Below are positions 1 to 8,285 of a stretch of 64,000 nt of DNA, one piece after another. The notes beneath the pieces are model-generated. The model did not search any database. It was not told the DNA's origin and was given only the letters and a program-made list of their open reading frames with translations. This DNA is from an uncultured Bacteroidia bacterium. GTDB taxonomy: Bacteria > Bacteroidota > Bacteroidia > Bacteroidales > F082. Numbering within the stretch: the stretch's first letter is position 1; every line of letters starts with the position of its first letter. The translations under genes were made by a program, and so were the position numbers. The stretch lies in NCBI GenBank assembly GCA_902774295.1, contig CACYHP010000001.1, positions 186,001 through 250,000 on the forward strand. The letters run 5' to 3'.

Positions 1-168
1 TCAGAACCTGCAATCAAAGTGTTTGAAAAGTACAATATCCCTTGTTTTTACGATAAAAAAGTCACCCGCATCGTAAATCGCACGGGTGACGGCTTATGTC
101 CGATGGAAACGCTCTGTCTGGATGTTGAAAATCCGCAAGAGGCGTTTGACCGCATCACTTCACTTTGA
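1..168 (+). CDS. DUF1893 family protein, C-terminal end (partial)
   Basis: The frame is open from base 1 and stops with TGA at 166-168, giving the last 55 residues; the start lies outside the window. The segment NRTGDGLCPMETLCL, with its Cys-Pro-Met-Glu core, matches my recollection of DUF1893 (TM1506-like) proteins, small cytosolic proteins of unknown function. The last 14 bases overlap the 3' end of the convergent protease gene. The family call is from memory of the motif; a function cannot be given. Confidence 0.6.
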   Translation, partial: SEPAIKVFEKYNIPCFYDKKVTRIVNRTGDGLCPMETLCLDVENPQEAFDRITSL

Positions 169-1345
169 TGTCAAATCCCGACCAGTCGTCGCTCTCCGAC
201 AGCAAATCGTAGTAATGACAGATGTTCTCCTCGGTGATTTTCTCGCCATTTACTGAGACTATCCTATCTCCAACCTTAAACGTTTCACTGCCGTCGATGA
301 GACGTGTCAAAATCTTCAGTTTGCCGTTATCGACAATGAGTTTGTAGCGGACAGCGTGAAATGGCTTAACCTCGTTGTTGACATGAGGCTTGGCATATAC
401 TTTAGGAGGATCTGACACCATAGAAATTATCCAGTCGAACTGCGAAATGGCCTTGAGACCCATGTTGTTATGTGGAAGGTTTTTCACATAGATAATATCA
501 GTCTCTTTGTCAGCTTCAGCGATACTGAATCTTTCATTCGGGGCATCGACAAATCGCTGCTTGGTAGTCTGACCGTTAATACCAGTTCCGTACGAGCCCT
601 CATATACATAATCATTCGTTTTGGGGTTTTCAACCCTTTGCTCACCTTTTAAAACAAAACCGGCGCGTCCGTTTCCTGTGTCAAAGATGCATTTGTATTC
701 CACCCCGTTGATTTGAGGATAAACCCACAGCACTCTTTGTTCATACGTGCACTTAACAGGAACAAATCCAGTGGTGTCAATGGGCTCTTTATAATTGACA
801 AATCGTATCTCACTATTAGTGAAATCTAAAAATTCATGACCAATGTTTAGGCTTTCTAAACCTAATAAGTGATGGTCGGAAATTGTATAATTCTCACAAA
901 GAGGCCGTTCTGGAAACAAGACAGCCTGACCAATTTCTGTGTTATAAATCTTCTCAGTCCCGACTTTCGCATACAGCGTTGTGATTTTGATACTTGATTT
1001 TTTTTCGACACCAGTCACCCGAACACGATAAAACTTCATCTCTTTGGGGCGTGTGCCCGGCGTATACATCAGCGTAATAATCGAATTGTCACCCGTATCG
1101 TAAATCAACGAATCCGGCTTGCCATTCAACTCAGCCTTGAAAACAATATGCTGCCCGTTGTTTTTGAAATGTATGGTGTCGTCAAATATAACTTCTGCCT
1201 CGACAATTTCATCAGTACGCACCTTTAATGAATGAACATACAATCCCACAGGGAAAAAATAGGCAAAAACGGCACACGACACCACTATTATTGCCAAAAT
1301 CACAACCAAAATAATGCGTAAAACCCTCTTCGTTTTCTTTTTCAT
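155..1345 (-). CDS. Membrane-anchored retropepsin-like aspartyl protease with C-terminal PDZ domain
   Basis: A 396-residue protein. Residues 8-32 form a hydrophobic N-terminal anchor after a basic MKKKTKR start, placing the rest outside the inner membrane. Two Asp-Thr-Gly motifs (residues 83-85 in IYDTGDNS and 222-224 in FDTGNGRAG) mark two pepsin/retropepsin-like half-domains in one chain. Residues about 345-390 (FKVGDRIVSVNGEKI) look like a PDZ peptide-binding domain. Such aspartyl protease plus PDZ proteins are common in Bacteroidota, usually with unknown substrates. The gene converges on the DUF1893 gene and is divergent from the CPBP protease gene. The ATG at 1345 follows a TAATTTTG box at 1378-1385. 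Protease family call is firm; the natural substrate is not inferable. Confidence 0.8.
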   Translation of the reverse strand: MKKKTKRVLRIILVVILAIIVVSCAVFAYFFPVGLYVHSLKVRTDEIVEAEVIFDDTIHFKNNGQHIVFKAELNGKPDSLIYDTGDNSIITLMYTPGTRPKEMKFYRVRVTGVEKKSSIKITTLYAKVGTEKIYNTEIGQAVLFPERPLCENYTISDHHLLGLESLNIGHEFLDFTNSEIRFVNYKEPIDTTGFVPVKCTYEQRVLWVYPQINGVEYKCIFDTGNGRAGFVLKGEQRVENPKTNDYVYEGSYGTGINGQTTKQRFVDAPNERFSIAEADKETDIIYVKNLPHNNMGLKAISQFDWIISMVSDPPKVYAKPHVNNEVKPFHAVRYKLIVDNGKLKILTRLIDGSETFKVGDRIVSVNGEKITEENICHYYDLLSESDDWSGFDIKVK

Positions 1346-1377
1346 AGTATTAAAATATCAGGTTAATTATTTGACTG

Positions 1378-1385
1378 CAAAATTA
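1378..1385 (-). promoter_or_regulatory. Bacteroidota -7 promoter box for the aspartyl protease gene
   Basis: Reads TAATTTTG on the minus strand, matching the TAnnTTTG -7 consensus of the phylum's primary sigma factor, about 33 bases upstream of the ATG at 1345. Confidence 0.55.
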
Positions 1386-1416
1386 CAAAAATTATCAATA
1401 ATTGGAGTTTGTTTTA

Positions 1417-1424
1417 TATTTTTG
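1417..1424 (+). promoter_or_regulatory. Bacteroidota -7 promoter box for the CPBP protease gene
   Basis: TATTTTTG followed by CA, the commonest form of the -7 box in this window. The ATG of the downstream gene is at 1510, giving a leader of roughly 80 bases. The divergent box at 1378-1385 is only about 30 bp away. Confidence 0.55.
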
Positions 1425-1509
1425 CAAAAATTAACTGTAGCTTTGTCCGAGCTTTTGCGTCCAATGTGCAAAAGATTCTAAAGAAAGGAATATATAAACT
1501 TTAAAAAAT

Positions 1510-2247
1510 ATGAATGAAGCATTTGTAAAATCGTTAAAACTATTGTTGCTATTGGTGGTTTTGTATATAGTTACATTTATTATTGGTGTCATCGTGGGGA
1601 GTGTATTTAATAACATTAAAATCACGAAATGGGTCTTGGTTATTGGTCTTATGCTCCTCGCAGTCTTGTTTTTCGGCAAGAGGTATGTCGATCTTTCGTT
1701 TGGCCGCATCGAGCGGCGTATGGTCTGGCCTGCAATCGGTATGTCTGTATTGATTGCTGTGGCACAATTGCTCATTACAATATCAGTGTTATCCTTGCTT
1801 GACGTTGATTATTTTTATCAAGGCGAAGAATTGGAACGTCGTCAACAGCTTATTTCAGGAATTGCCGGTGCACTTTTCGTCATTGTTTCTGGTCCTATAA
1901 TAGAAGAGATTTGTTTTCGTGGACTTCTTCTTGATGGTCTTCTTAAAACGCGATGCCATCCTTGGGCAGCCATTCTTATCTCTGCTGTTGCTTTCGGTCT
2001 GGTTCATGGGTTATGGGCGCCTTTTGTCACTGCCACGCTGTTCGGAATCCTCGCCGGATGGCTTTACTGGCGCACAGGCAGCATCATTCCGGGTCTCATC
2101 ATCCATATTACCAACAACTCACTCACTGGCATAGATTTAATCAATCAAACGGACATCTTTTATCTGATAGCCCTTGTCGGCGGTCTCATTTTTCTGACTT
2201 ACGGTGTCTGGTGGTTTTGGAAAAATGTGAAAACCTTTAGGTATTAA
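1510..2247 (+). CDS. CPBP family intramembrane metalloprotease (CAAX protease/bacteriocin-processing type)
   Basis: A 245-residue protein with about seven to eight hydrophobic segments. The family's intramembrane catalytic motifs are all visible: the Glu-Glu pair at 132-133 followed by Arg137 (EEICFRG), His166 in FGLVHG, and His199 with Asn202/203 in the last conserved helix (IHITNN). These are the metal-binding residues of the Rce1/Abi superfamily. Bacterial members cleave prenyl-like or peptide substrates, or support bacteriocin immunity; nothing nearby tells which. Transcribed alone, divergent from the aspartyl protease and convergent with topA, with a hairpin terminator between. Confidence 0.88.
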   Translation: MNEAFVKSLKLLLLLVVLYIVTFIIGVIVGSVFNNIKITKWVLVIGLMLLAVLFFGKRYVDLSFGRIERRMVWPAIGMSVLIAVAQLLITISVLSLLDVDYFYQGEELERRQQLISGIAGALFVIVSGPIIEEICFRGLLLDGLLKTRCHPWAAILISAVAFGLVHGLWAPFVTATLFGILAGWLYWRTGSIIPGLIIHITNNSLTGIDLINQTDIFYLIALVGGLIFLTYGVWWFWKNVKTFRY

Positions 2248-2253
2248 CGAAAA

Positions 2254-2282
2254 AAGAGATTCCAGCAGTTCTGAAATCTCTT
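2254..2282. terminator. Bidirectional hairpin terminator between the CPBP gene and topA
   Basis: Inverted repeat AAGAGATTCC / GAAATCTCTT (9 of 10 pairs) lying between convergent stop codons at 2247 and 2312, with A-rich sequence on one side and T-rich on the other, so it can serve both strands. Confidence 0.6.
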
Positions 2283-2311
2283 ATATTGAAAAAACAAAAA
2301 TTGATTGATTT

Positions 2312-4627
2312 TTATTTCTTCCCGCGTTTCTTCGACGCATTATCCGGATTGTTGACAATGTCAAGACAGTCCTGATATGTCAGATTGTTGGCGTCGTATG
2401 TGCGAGGAATCTTGTAATTTGTCTTTTTATATGAGATATAGATTCCGAAACGGCCACGAAGCACCAACATGTCTTTATCTTCAGGATAAGTTGTCACAAC
2501 GTTGTCGGCATCCGATTTGCGCTTGCTCTCGATGATTTCAACGGCACGCTGGAATGTCACCAATGACGGGTCATCGAGCTTCGAGAGGCTGTAGAAAGCG
2601 TTTTTGTGCTTCAAATACGGACCGAAACGACCGATGGCAACCTGAATCTCAGCGTCTTCGTATTCGCCTAATGAGCGTGGGAATGCGAACAAATCCAAGA
2701 CCTCGTCCAATGTGATTGTCTCGATGCTCTGGTCTTTATGCAGACCTGCGAACTTCGGTTTCTCATCCGACTCAGTGTCACCGATCTGTGCCACAGGACC
2801 GAAACGACCGATTTTCACGTATACGTTCTTGCCTGAGACAGGGTCAACGCCAAGGAGCTTCTCGCCACTGAATTTGCCAGAGTTATCTGATGTTTCGGTG
2901 ATTGTCTTGTGGAAATCTTTGTAGAAATCCTTAATCATCTTGTTCCACTCGCAGCGACCTTCAGCGATCTTATCGAATTCTTTTTCCACGTTAGCGGTGA
3001 AGTTATAGTCGACGATGGTCTCGAAGTAGCTGATTAAGAACTTATTTACGAGGATTCCAATGTCGGTTGGGACGAGTTTAGCCTTCTCGTAACCGATATT
3101 TTCCTTACCTGTCTTTTCAGTGATTTTATTCTTTTTCAGAGTGTAAATCTTGAATGTGCGGGTCTCGCCTGCGATGTCTTTCTTCTCGACATATTCTCTC
3201 TTCTGAATTGTTGAGATTGTCGGGGCGTATGTTGAAGGACGGCCGATGCCGAGTTCTTCCATTTTCTTGACGAGAGAAGCCTCAGTATATCTGAAAGGCT
3301 TGCGTGCGAAACGCTGCTGTGCCTCCATCTTGTCCAAATCGAGCACCTGACCGACTCTCATCGGAGGCAGCATGCTGTTGACGTTTTCACCGTTTTCATC
3401 GTCGACGCTCTCGATGTAAACCTTGAGGAATCCGTCGAAGAGGACCACCTCGCCTGATGCCACGAAGTCTTTGTCAGAGTTAGAGACATCGATATTGACA
3501 ACGGTCTTTTCTATCTGAGCGTCAGCCATTTGCGAAGCGATGGTACGTTTCCAGATGAGCTCGTAAAGCTTGCGTTCGTCGGCGGTACCTTTGATGGTCT
3601 GCTGGTCGAGATATGTAGGGCGGATAGCTTCGTGAGCTTCCTGTGCGCCCTTTGATTTTGTTGTAAACTGTCTTGTCTTGACATACTGTGCGCCGTAGAG
3701 GTTCTCGATCTCTTTCTTGGCCTGGCCAAGTGCGAATGTCGAGAGGTTGACGCTATCGGTACGCATGTATGTGATCTTTCCTGATTCGTAGAGCTGCTGG
3801 GCGATACGCATGGTGTTGCTCACCGAGAAACCGAGCTTACGTCCCGCTTCTTGCTGCAGCGTTGAAGTGGTGAATGGAGGTGCCGGGCATTTAGAAACAG
3901 GCTTTTTCTCCACCGCCTTGATGGTATATCCTGCGCTCTTGCAGTCTTCAAGGAATTTATATGCTTCCTCTTCCTTCTCGAAACGTGTAGGAAGCTCTGC
4001 AAACAGCTGATATTCATGGTTGTCGATGGTGAACGAGAAGTTCGCTGTCACGCGGTATGCGCTGCTGTTCACGAAGTTTTTGATCTCGTCTTCGCGTTCG
4101 ACGATGAGACGCACTGCCACGCTCTGCACGCGACCTGCTGAAAGTGCAGGTTTCACCTTCTTCCAGAGAAGCGGTGAGAGCTCGTAACCTACGAGACGGT
4201 CGAGGACGCGGCGCGCCTGTTGAGCGGCCACGAGGTCCATGTCGATCTTACGTGGGTTGTCGATAGCGTGCAAAATAGCTGGTTTCGTGATCTCGTGGAA
4301 CACGATACGACGATATTTATCCTCACTCAAGCCCAAGGTCTCATAAAGATGCCATGATATTGACTCTCCCTCGCGGTCCTCATCGGATGCCAGCCACACC
4401 ATCTCGGCGCCCGCTGACAGCTTTTTAAGTTCCGCAACAAGATGTTTCTTGTCATCAGGGACTTCATATTCCGGCATGAAGCCGTGCTCCATATCCAAAC
4501 TGAGATTCGATTTGTTCAAATCCCTTACATGTCCGTAACTCGATTTTACTGTAAATTCTTTCCCCAAAAAGCCTTCAATTGTCTTTGCCTTCGCCGGAGA
4601 CTCAACTATCACAAGATTCTTTACCAT
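2312..4627 (-). CDS. topA: DNA topoisomerase I (type IA)
   Basis: A 771-residue enzyme that relaxes negatively supercoiled DNA by single-strand passage. The N-terminal TOPRIM domain runs from residue 3, with the metal-binding Asp-Glu-Asp-Arg-Glu at 82-86. The catalytic tyrosine is Tyr287 within GKITYMRTDS. After the core (to about residue 590) there are no C-terminal zinc-finger cysteine clusters. Instead there are repeated GRFG segments (GRFGPVAQIG, GRFGPYLKH, GRFGIYIS), the usual C-terminal arrangement in Bacteroidota topoisomerase I. It ends with a basic KKRGKK tail. ATG start at 4627, monocistronic. Length and motifs are normal; essential housekeeping gene. Confidence 0.97.
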   Translation of the reverse strand: MVKNLVIVESPAKAKTIEGFLGKEFTVKSSYGHVRDLNKSNLSLDMEHGFMPEYEVPDDKKHLVAELKKLSAGAEMVWLASDEDREGESISWHLYETLGLSEDKYRRIVFHEITKPAILHAIDNPRKIDMDLVAAQQARRVLDRLVGYELSPLLWKKVKPALSAGRVQSVAVRLIVEREDEIKNFVNSSAYRVTANFSFTIDNHEYQLFAELPTRFEKEEEAYKFLEDCKSAGYTIKAVEKKPVSKCPAPPFTTSTLQQEAGRKLGFSVSNTMRIAQQLYESGKITYMRTDSVNLSTFALGQAKKEIENLYGAQYVKTRQFTTKSKGAQEAHEAIRPTYLDQQTIKGTADERKLYELIWKRTIASQMADAQIEKTVVNIDVSNSDKDFVASGEVVLFDGFLKVYIESVDDENGENVNSMLPPMRVGQVLDLDKMEAQQRFARKPFRYTEASLVKKMEELGIGRPSTYAPTISTIQKREYVEKKDIAGETRTFKIYTLKKNKITEKTGKENIGYEKAKLVPTDIGILVNKFLISYFETIVDYNFTANVEKEFDKIAEGRCEWNKMIKDFYKDFHKTITETSDNSGKFSGEKLLGVDPVSGKNVYVKIGRFGPVAQIGDTESDEKPKFAGLHKDQSIETITLDEVLDLFAFPRSLGEYEDAEIQVAIGRFGPYLKHKNAFYSLSKLDDPSLVTFQRAVEIIESKRKSDADNVVTTYPEDKDMLVLRGRFGIYISYKKTNYKIPRTYDANNLTYQDCLDIVNNPDNASKKRGKK

Positions 4628-4659
4628 AACACAATTTTTAATTCCTATTTTTCTTTTTT

Positions 4660-4722
4660 CTCACGCAGATATCGCAGATTTGTTTGGAAAAATTTCTGCG
4701 TTTTCTGCGGTATCTGCGTGAG
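4660..4722. repeat. Hairpin with tandem 9-base arms (CGCAGAT type)
   Basis: Left arm 4660-4677 and right arm 4705-4722 pair at 17 of 18 positions. Each arm is built of tandem 9-base quasi-repeats: ACGCAGATA-TCGCAGAT on the left and TTTCTGCGT-TTTCTGCGG-TATCTGCGT on the right. It lies just upstream of topA. It resembles the other tandem-armed hairpins in the window (9319, 15185, 29267, 37312, 53695) in architecture, though not in sequence. Confidence 0.75.
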
Positions 4723-4807
4723 CCAATTTCGCGCTGCAAAATTACTACATTATTATTTTAAAAATGAAATAAAAAATTAAAAAATTTTAAACATCGTTGA
4801 TAATCAA

Positions 4808-4859
4808 TGAGTTTCCTCGCATTTTTGATTTGTCATTCCGAGCAAAGCGAGGAAACTCA
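4808..4859. repeat. Dispersed repeat, GTCATTCCGAGC subtype, with inverted ends
   Basis: Contains GTCATTCCGAGCAAAGCGAGGA. Its last 13 bases (4847-4859) are the exact reverse complement of 4808-4820, giving a 13-bp stem with a 26-base loop. A related CATTCCGA-type copy is at 57807-57857. It overlaps the upstream region of the DUF3109 gene and ends nine bases before its -7 box. Confidence 0.7.
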
Positions 4860-4867
4860 AAATTTCG

Positions 4868-4875
4868 TATTTTTG
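4868..4875 (+). promoter_or_regulatory. -7 promoter box directly in front of the DUF3109 start codon
   Basis: TATTTTTG with only four bases (CGCC) before the ATG at 4880. With transcription expected to begin a few bases after the box, the message would be leaderless. Confidence 0.55.
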
Positions 4876-4879
4876 CGCC

Positions 4880-5449
4880 ATGATTATAATTGACAACGTA
4901 ATAGTAACCGACGAGTTTCTCAATGCCCGTTTCTGCTGCCAGCTCGCGCGCTGCAAGGGCGAATGCTGTGTGGCAGGCGACGCCGGCGCGCCTCTTGAAC
5001 CTGACGAGGTGGGCATTATTGAAGAAAATATTGAAAAAATCAAGCCTTATATGCGTCCGGAAGGCATCAAAGCCATAGAAGACAATGATGTTTACGACTA
5101 CGATGACTTCGGCTGCATGACGACACAGCTTGTCAACGGAGAGGAATGCGCTTTTGTGTATTTCCATGAAAACGGAACGGCATTGTGCGCTATAGAAAAG
5201 GCTTATAACGAAGGCAAAATCGACTTCTGGAAACCTATCAGCTGCCATCTTTACCCGATACGACTGCTCGAAAAAGACGGTTTCACGTATATAATGTATC
5301 ACGAGTGGAGCGTGTGCGTGCCCGCGAAACGTTTCGGCGAAAAAGAAGGCATCCCGTTGTATAAATTCCTGAAAGAACCTTTGATAAGAAAATTCGGTGA
5401 TAATTGGTACCAAAGACTTCAATCTGTCATTTCGAGCGGAACGAAGTGA
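4880..5449 (+). CDS. DUF3109 family cysteine-rich protein
   Basis: A 189-residue soluble protein. Cysteines cluster near the N-terminus (FCCQLARCKGECC) and recur in GCMTTQ, EECAF, LCAIE, SCHLYP and SVCVPA, about ten in all. This pattern is that of DUF3109, related to YkgJ-type zinc/iron-chelating proteins; the bound metal and role are not established. Start codon: the ATG at 4880 sits four bases after a TATTTTTG box, so translation is probably leaderless. The last residues (about SVISSGTK) are encoded by the dispersed GTCATTTCGAGC repeat that begins at 5426, so the C-terminus is repeat-derived and probably not ancestral. Confidence 0.8.
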   Translation: MIIIDNVIVTDEFLNARFCCQLARCKGECCVAGDAGAPLEPDEVGIIEENIEKIKPYMRPEGIKAIEDNDVYDYDDFGCMTTQLVNGEECAFVYFHENGTALCAIEKAYNEGKIDFWKPISCHLYPIRLLEKDGFTYIMYHEWSVCVPAKRFGEKEGIPLYKFLKEPLIRKFGDNWYQRLQSVISSGTK

Positions 5450-5462
5450 AGTCGAGAAATCT
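5426..5462. repeat. Solo half of the GTCATTTCGA dispersed repeat
   Basis: Reads GTCATTTCGAGCGGAACGAA and continues to GTCGAGAAATCTT, the left half of the element seen complete at 13543, 38592, 53924 and 63178. It supplies the stop region of the DUF3109 gene and overlaps the terminator that follows. Confidence 0.75.
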
Positions 5463-5490
5463 TATTAAAATAAGATGTTTTCATTTTTTT
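5459..5490 (+). terminator. Rho-independent terminator after the DUF3109 gene
   Basis: Eight-base stem ATCTTATT / AATAAGAT (5459-5476) with a two-base loop, followed by a T-rich stretch (GTTTTCATTTTTTTT). Confidence 0.55.
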
Positions 5491-5524
5491 TCACTTTTTT
5501 TTGCTTTATTCCAAAAAAATTGCT

Positions 5525-5532
5525 TAATTTTG
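5525..5532 (+). promoter_or_regulatory. -7 promoter box for the synthase-DUF4270-cyclophilin-pheS unit
   Basis: TAATTTTG, 19 bases before the ATG at 5552, with a TTTG at 5509-5512 near the expected -33 position. Confidence 0.55.
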
Positions 5533-5551
5533 TAAGTTAATTTTAGACACA

Positions 5552-6355
5552 ATGAAGGTATTATTTATCCACCAAGAAATCACACCTTATCTCAAAGAGA
5601 CTCCGATGTCCTTGATTGGCAGATACTTACCGCAGGGGATTCAGGAAAAGGGAAAGGAGATACGTATTTTCATGCCTCGTTTCGGCAACATCAACGAACG
5701 CCGTAACCAGCTGCATGAAGTGATTCGTCTTTCGGGTATGAATATGATTATCAACGACACAGACCATCCGTTGATTATCAAAGTGGCTTCAATTCAAAAA
5801 GCCAGAATTCAGATTTATTTTATCGATAATGATGATTTCTTTACCAAGAGAAAGACGACAATTGCCGATAAAGACGGCGTATTGTTTGAGGATAACGACG
5901 ACCGCACTGTGTTCTTCTCGCGTGGTGTCATCGAGACAGTGAGAAAACTTAACTGGCCACCTGACGTCATTCATTGCCATGGCTGGATGACATCACTCGT
6001 GCCGCTTTACATCAAACGCGCATTCAAAGATAACCCTTTGTTCAGCGAATCAAAAGTGGTTTATTCTCTCTACGACGATGATTTTGAAGGCGCTTTCCGC
6101 GACAGTTACGACAAGAAACTCAAAATGCCGGGAATCGTTGGAAAAGAGATAAAATGGCTCAAAAACCCAGTATATGCTAACATTCAGAAGTCAGCACTCG
6201 ACTTCGCAGATGGCATCGTTATAGCAAGCCCAAATGTAAATCCTGAGGTGGAAAAATACGCAAGATCGTTAAATAAACCGATTCTTGAATACCAAGGAGA
6301 AGAAGATTACGTTGATGCTTATAACGACTTTTATGATAAGATAATGACATTATGA
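5552..6355 (+). CDS. Glycogen/starch synthase-like protein (GT5 N-terminal domain only)
   Basis: A 267-residue protein matching the N-terminal Rossmann half of glycogen/starch synthase: the start KVLFIHQEITPYLKE, the middle DDRTVFFSRGVIE, and PDVIHCHGWMTSLVPLYI are typical. The C-terminal GT-B half, which binds ADP-glucose, is absent, and the KxGG-type N-terminal motif is replaced by KETPMS. Single-domain proteins of this size are normal in Bacteroidota and sit beside DUF4270 genes, so it is probably a distinct family rather than a truncation; catalysis is doubtful. Its stop overlaps the next ATG (ATGA), showing translational coupling. Confidence 0.8.
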   Translation: MKVLFIHQEITPYLKETPMSLIGRYLPQGIQEKGKEIRIFMPRFGNINERRNQLHEVIRLSGMNMIINDTDHPLIIKVASIQKARIQIYFIDNDDFFTKRKTTIADKDGVLFEDNDDRTVFFSRGVIETVRKLNWPPDVIHCHGWMTSLVPLYIKRAFKDNPLFSESKVVYSLYDDDFEGAFRDSYDKKLKMPGIVGKEIKWLKNPVYANIQKSALDFADGIVIASPNVNPEVEKYARSLNKPILEYQGEEDYVDAYNDFYDKIMTL

Positions 6356-7656
6356 CAAAAACACGTGTTTTAACACTGGTATTTTTCATTACATTGATAA
6401 GCTTCTCGGCATGCAGAAAATCACCTGAGAAAATCGGTAAGGATTTGCAGCCGACAAATAGCTATATCACTGTGGAATTCTCTGATGCACAAGACATTGT
6501 AGCAAGCACTTTTACTGTGCCTTATCTTAATACAAAACAGCTTGGATACGCCTTCATCGGTAACATGAACGACCCGCTGTTCGGCAATTCCAACTTAGAC
6601 TTTTTCACACAGTATTCACTCAGCACCTCCAGCTTGTATTGGGGTGAAGGCGCCGTCGCTGACTCAGTGGTGTTGGCCCTCGCTTATAACGGTTATTATG
6701 GCGATACAATTGATAAGCCATTGACAGCCAAGGTGTTCGAGATAAGTGAAGATATGTATGCCGACTCGACTTACAGGTCAAATATGGTGCTTGAATGCGA
6801 ACCTATAGAGCTCGCAAATCACACCTTTGTGCCTCGTCCGCTCACCCCGATTGACACTGTCATCGACAGAGGCGTGCTGCGAATCACATTGGATGCCTCA
6901 TTAGCCGAAAAACTTGTCGAAAACGGACCTTATCTGACAAACGATGAGTTTAAGGAAAAATTCAAAGGCTTGCGCGTGATGTGCGAGAAAAACGACATTC
7001 CGGCATCGGCGATATCATTCAACCTGACCCACAGCTATTCATATCTGCGTGTTTATTATCACAATAATGATGACACACTTAGCTATGATTTCAGAGTCAC
7101 CTCGTCGGATGTGAGATTTAATCATTACACCCACGACTTTTCAAATTCTGAAATAGATTTGTTTGACACGATCGACAATCCGAAACTTTACGTCCAAGGT
7201 ACAGCCGGAACGAGAGTTTGGGTGAAGTTCCCGAATCTCCTGAGATGGGCAGACTCTTTGAATGCCATCAGTAATGTCGCTCTCAATGAGGCCAAACTGA
7301 TAATGACGGGTGCTGTGACAGACACGGCGATGTATGCTCCTCCTGCGAGACTGGTGGCTGCAGGAGCCAAATTCACAACAGACACCACCTACGTCATCCT
7401 TCCCGACCAATATATCAGCGCTGAATATTTTGGCGGAGCCTATAGCGCGACGGACGGACAGGTGTGGTTCAGAATCACGGAATTTCTCCAAAACGTCATA
7501 AAACACGGGACTTATTCAACACAATGCGATGGTATCCTGATTTATGTCGATCAGGGTTCTTCATCACCGCACCGCTGGGCTTTCCACGGTCCGCAAAGCA
7601 TGGAGGAAGATAAACGAATCCGTCTTGAAATTGTTTATTCACTTATTAACGACTAG
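6352..7656 (+). CDS. DUF4270 family lipoprotein
   Basis: A 434-residue exported protein. Residues 1-20 are a lipoprotein signal with lipobox SFSAC (Cys20), so it is anchored in an envelope membrane, probably the outer one. The body is beta-rich and begins with IGKDLQPTNSYITVEFSD, typical of DUF4270, a Bacteroidota family of unknown function regularly encoded beside the single-domain starch synthase. It overlaps the upstream gene by four bases and is followed after five bases by the cyclophilin gene. A 14-bp palindrome around ACACGTGT lies at its very start (see rejected items). Confidence 0.8.
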   Translation: MTKTRVLTLVFFITLISFSACRKSPEKIGKDLQPTNSYITVEFSDAQDIVASTFTVPYLNTKQLGYAFIGNMNDPLFGNSNLDFFTQYSLSTSSLYWGEGAVADSVVLALAYNGYYGDTIDKPLTAKVFEISEDMYADSTYRSNMVLECEPIELANHTFVPRPLTPIDTVIDRGVLRITLDASLAEKLVENGPYLTNDEFKEKFKGLRVMCEKNDIPASAISFNLTHSYSYLRVYYHNNDDTLSYDFRVTSSDVRFNHYTHDFSNSEIDLFDTIDNPKLYVQGTAGTRVWVKFPNLLRWADSLNAISNVALNEAKLIMTGAVTDTAMYAPPARLVAAGAKFTTDTTYVILPDQYISAEYFGGAYSATDGQVWFRITEFLQNVIKHGTYSTQCDGILIYVDQGSSSPHRWAFHGPQSMEEDKRIRLEIVYSLIND

Positions 7657-7661
7657 GAAAT

Positions 7662-8285
7662 ATGAAAAAATTATTATTAATACTTTGCGTTTTTTTAGGT
7701 ATGGCAGCACAAGCACAAAATGAGACAAAAGTCTTGATCAAGACTACTATGGGCGACATCACAGTGATGCTTTATGACGACACACCGCTGCATCGCGACA
7801 ATTTCATCAAATTAGTTAACGAAGGTTGGTACAACGGCTCACCTTTTCACCGTGTCATCAAGAATTTCATGATTCAGGGCGGACAGAACGCCGATGGCAG
7901 CGTTGACCCAGGTTATCGTATTCCAGCTGAGTTCAAGTCAAACCATTTTCATAAAAAAGGCGCTCTTGCTGCAGCACGTCAGGCCGACCAGGTGAACCCT
8001 AAGAAAGAATCAAGCGGCTCACAGTTTTACATCGTGCAAGGCAAGGTCTGGAATGAGACAGAAATCAATATGTTTGAGACACGCTACGGCAAGGTGTTCA
8101 GCGCAAAACAGCGTCAGGCTTACCAGACCGTTGGCGGAACCCCACATCTCGACGGCGACTACACAGTGTTCGGCGAAGTGACAGACGGTCTTGATATCGT
8201 TGACAAAATCGCTGCAGTGAAAACAGGCTATATGGACGTTCCTGTCGAGCCAGTTACAATAATCTCAATGGAAATTGTAAAATGA
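7662..8285 (+). CDS. Exported cyclophilin-type peptidyl-prolyl cis-trans isomerase
   Basis: A 207-residue protein with a cleavable signal (MKKLLLILCVFLGMAAQAQ) and then a complete cyclophilin domain. Family landmarks are visible: the FHRVIKNFMIQGG active-site segment with the catalytic Arg, the SGSQFYIVQG segment, and LDGDYTVFGEVTDGLDIVDKI at the end. It would assist folding of secreted proteins in the periplasm by isomerising Xaa-Pro bonds. Its stop overlaps the pheS start (ATGA). Confidence 0.93.
   Translation: MKKLLLILCVFLGMAAQAQNETKVLIKTTMGDITVMLYDDTPLHRDNFIKLVNEGWYNGSPFHRVIKNFMIQGGQNADGSVDPGYRIPAEFKSNHFHKKGALAAARQADQVNPKKESSGSQFYIVQGKVWNETEINMFETRYGKVFSAKQRQAYQTVGGTPHLDGDYTVFGEVTDGLDIVDKIAAVKTGYMDVPVEPVTIISMEIVK

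Noticed and set aside
6355..6372. Palindrome around AAAACACGTGTTTT at the start of the DUF4270 gene, at first sight a second parS
   Set aside because: The flanks are AAAA/TTTT rather than TGTTNC/GNAACA, and it lies inside a coding start; it does not fit the parS consensus.
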